The position numbers and the translations under genes are program-made. Positions 62,501 to 64,000 of a stretch of DNA of 64,000 nt are shown here, piece after piece (within the stretch, counting starts at the first letter, position 1; each line of letters starts with the position of its first letter). Origin of the DNA: Rhodamnia argentea (lineage: Eukaryota > Streptophyta > Magnoliopsida > Myrtales > Myrtaceae); assembly GCF_020921035.1 (NCBI RefSeq), contig NC_063150.1:5456001-5520000 (forward strand), given 5' to 3'. The notes beneath the pieces are model-generated. The model saw nothing but the letters and a program-made list of their open reading frames with translations, was not told the DNA's origin and made no database searches.

Positions 62501-62559
62501 CCAAAACATTCGAGGCCTGCGATTTTATTTATAGCCCAAGAAAAATAGAAAATGAGTAT

Positions 62560-63740
62560 AATTTAGAATTTATTTATAGAATTTTAGTTGGAGGTTAGAA
62601 GGCGAGGCGTGACTCGTGACTGCTGGCTTCAGCCTTCCGCCGCCTAATCATCCCAAAAGATAAAAGTCAAAATTTCTAGCAAAAATTTACAAAGTATTTG
62701 TTTTTTTTTTTTCAAGCAAATCCATTTTTTACCTCACTTTTCCAATTCTTTCAATAACCTACATTTTTTTTTCCAGAACAGAAGAAAAAAATTACGCCCC
62801 CAGCAGCAAATAAAAGGAAATAAATTTATTTTCCAAATTACCCTGTGTTAAATCATAAAAATTAACGTTTTATTTCGAGTACTTCGTTAGGGAACTATCT
62901 GTTTTTGCCATTTACGATGACCTATATTTACGCACGCCCGTCATGCTTCGCCTCTAGCACAATTAATTTAAAATTTAACTATTATTAATTAACATATGAT
63001 AAAATTCGATATAATATAATCAATTTTCGATGAGATATGTATGTACAACTTGCATGATTTGAATTTGATGGAGTAAGTATTGGTCTCGGTCTCGGTCTAA
63101 CTTGGAAACTGGTCCGAATCCGGCCGAATCGGCCGACTCTAAACGGTTCTTATGAGAAGTGATCCGATTCCTAATTCCTAAATATTTAGGGACTTGGGTG
63201 TAGATAGAGAGTCATCTTTAGTCCTTCATCTTCTTCATGAGACTCTCAGAGTGGCTGTTCCATCAACAACAGGGCCCAAGTCTCTCACTGATTCTTCATG
63301 CTGCTTCCCGCTCGAGTTGTCACCTCCTTCTCTCGTCTCGCGCTCGATGCTAAGTTCCCGCGATCGTCTGTTCCTTGGCACACAAAAAGGAGATAAAAAT
63401 CTCATTTTTTGAGTCTATCGTTCCTTTTATTAATGCTTGCGTCGGCGAATCTCTTCTTTTGGGGCTTGAATTAAACAGGAAGGGATTATCTGGGCTAAGG
63501 CTGGGGCTGTACGTGTATTGGGAGAAAAAAAAAAATTACTGCCGGTCCGGTCCAACCTGGGAATCGCGTCGGGTCCGGTTCAACCCGGACGCCGACCGGC
63601 ATCATCTCTTTGCGATTGCTGCCCAACCATCGCCATTCCGCGTCGGTAAAGACTAAAGAGTGCTAAAAACTCTGCGCCGCGTGTCCGATTCAGTCGAGGG
63701 GTCGAACGAATCTGATCTCCGGATCGCCGACGGGAGCTAT
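62560..63740. other. Intergenic stretch between divergent genes
   Basis: AT-rich left part. At 63085-63165 and 63540-63600 occur GGTCTCGGTCTCGGTC-like and GGTCCGGTTCAACCCGG-like repeats that may be transposon ends. The right end is the promoter of the DIM1-like gene. Confidence 0.45.
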
Positions 63741-63742
63741 TA

Positions 63743-64000
63743 ATGGCGTACTTGCTGAACACTCTCACAAGGAAGCGAGAGGTGGATTCCGTCATCAGAG
63801 ACACCATCGACAAGGTCCTCGTCCTTCGCTTTGGTCGCGCCTCCGACGCCGTCTGCCTCCAGCTCGATGACATCGTGAGTTTCTCGCGGCCTCTTCGCAT
63901 TTATGAGTTTCCCCCCCCTCTTTCTGTAGCGCTTGATTGCGCGGGCGAATGAGTTTTGCTGATGCTCGGGTGTTCTGTGCGAGCTGTTTTTTTGTGCAGC
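63743..64000 (+). CDS. DIM1/TXNL4B-like thioredoxin-fold spliceosomal protein, partial
   Basis: The first exon 63743-63874 encodes 44 residues, MAYLLNTLTRKREVDSVIRD, then TIDKVLVLRFGRASDAVCLQ and LDDI. This is the start of a DIM1-family thioredoxin-like protein. The match is closer to TXNL4B/DLP as I recall it (SYLLKTLTKKEEVD, VLRFGRSSD) than to canonical DIM1/YLS8 (MSYLLPHLHSGWAVD). A donor GTGAGT follows, and a pyrimidine-rich acceptor TTTTTTTGTGCAG ends at 63999, so exon 2 begins at the last base of the window. DIM1-family proteins associate with the U5/tri-snRNP and pre-mRNA splicing factors. The rest of the gene lies outside the window. Confidence 0.85.

Overview
The window is plant nuclear DNA, from a flowering plant and most likely a woody eudicot. 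The supporting signs are GT-AG introns in almost every gene, plant-specific protein families (LEUNIG-type corepressor, VAMP721/722-type longin SNARE, DUF1644, F-box/DUF295), telo-box and site II motifs at the ribosomal protein promoter, GA/CT microsatellites in 5' leaders, and intergenic DNA full of small non-autonomous transposons and decayed L1-type LINEs. The GC-rich cores inside AT-rich small elements resemble repeats I associate with Myrtaceae (Eucalyptus and relatives), but that family assignment is only an impression.

Layout. 0.2-6.2 kb: a tRNA-Ser(UGA), then RPL13A/uL13 on the minus strand and a tail-anchored cytochrome b5 on the plus strand. 7.4-16 kb: a 17-exon LEUNIG_HOMOLOG-like corepressor on the minus strand. 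16-22.5 kb: AT-rich intergenic DNA with MITE-like elements and a promoter-like GC island. 22.6-24.5 kb: a predicted chloroplast protein like Arabidopsis At4g13200, minus strand. 24.5-41.4 kb: a gene-poor stretch holding a frameshifted F-box/DUF295 gene, a truncated second copy of its 3' half 5.7 kb away, LINE reverse transcriptase and RNase H remnants, a lone ARPC1-like exon with splice sites, two foldback elements with tandem-repeat arms, and long microsatellites. 41.5-47.5 kb: VAMP721/722 (plus) converging on pantothenate synthetase (minus). 49.5-52.6 kb: an Alba-domain RGG protein, minus. 53.7-55.1 kb: a conserved plant gene of unknown function, minus, with a six-base first coding exon. 58.1-62.5 kb: a DUF1644 zinc-finger-like protein, minus, with a long 5' leader. 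63.7 kb to the end: the first exon of a DIM1/TXNL4B-like thioredoxin-fold spliceosomal protein, plus, cut by the window edge.

The functional genes are unrelated housekeeping or regulatory genes (translation, ER electron transfer, transcriptional repression, secretion, vitamin B5 synthesis, RNA binding, splicing). I see no operon-like or metabolic cluster. The novelty lies in the accessory interval 16-41 kb: the foldback family, the independently decayed F-box duplicates, and the captured or stranded exon. I found no CRISPR, phage or bacterial defence system, and none would be expected here. Exon coordinates were derived by hand from splice signals and reading frame. Those marked tentative need transcript support.
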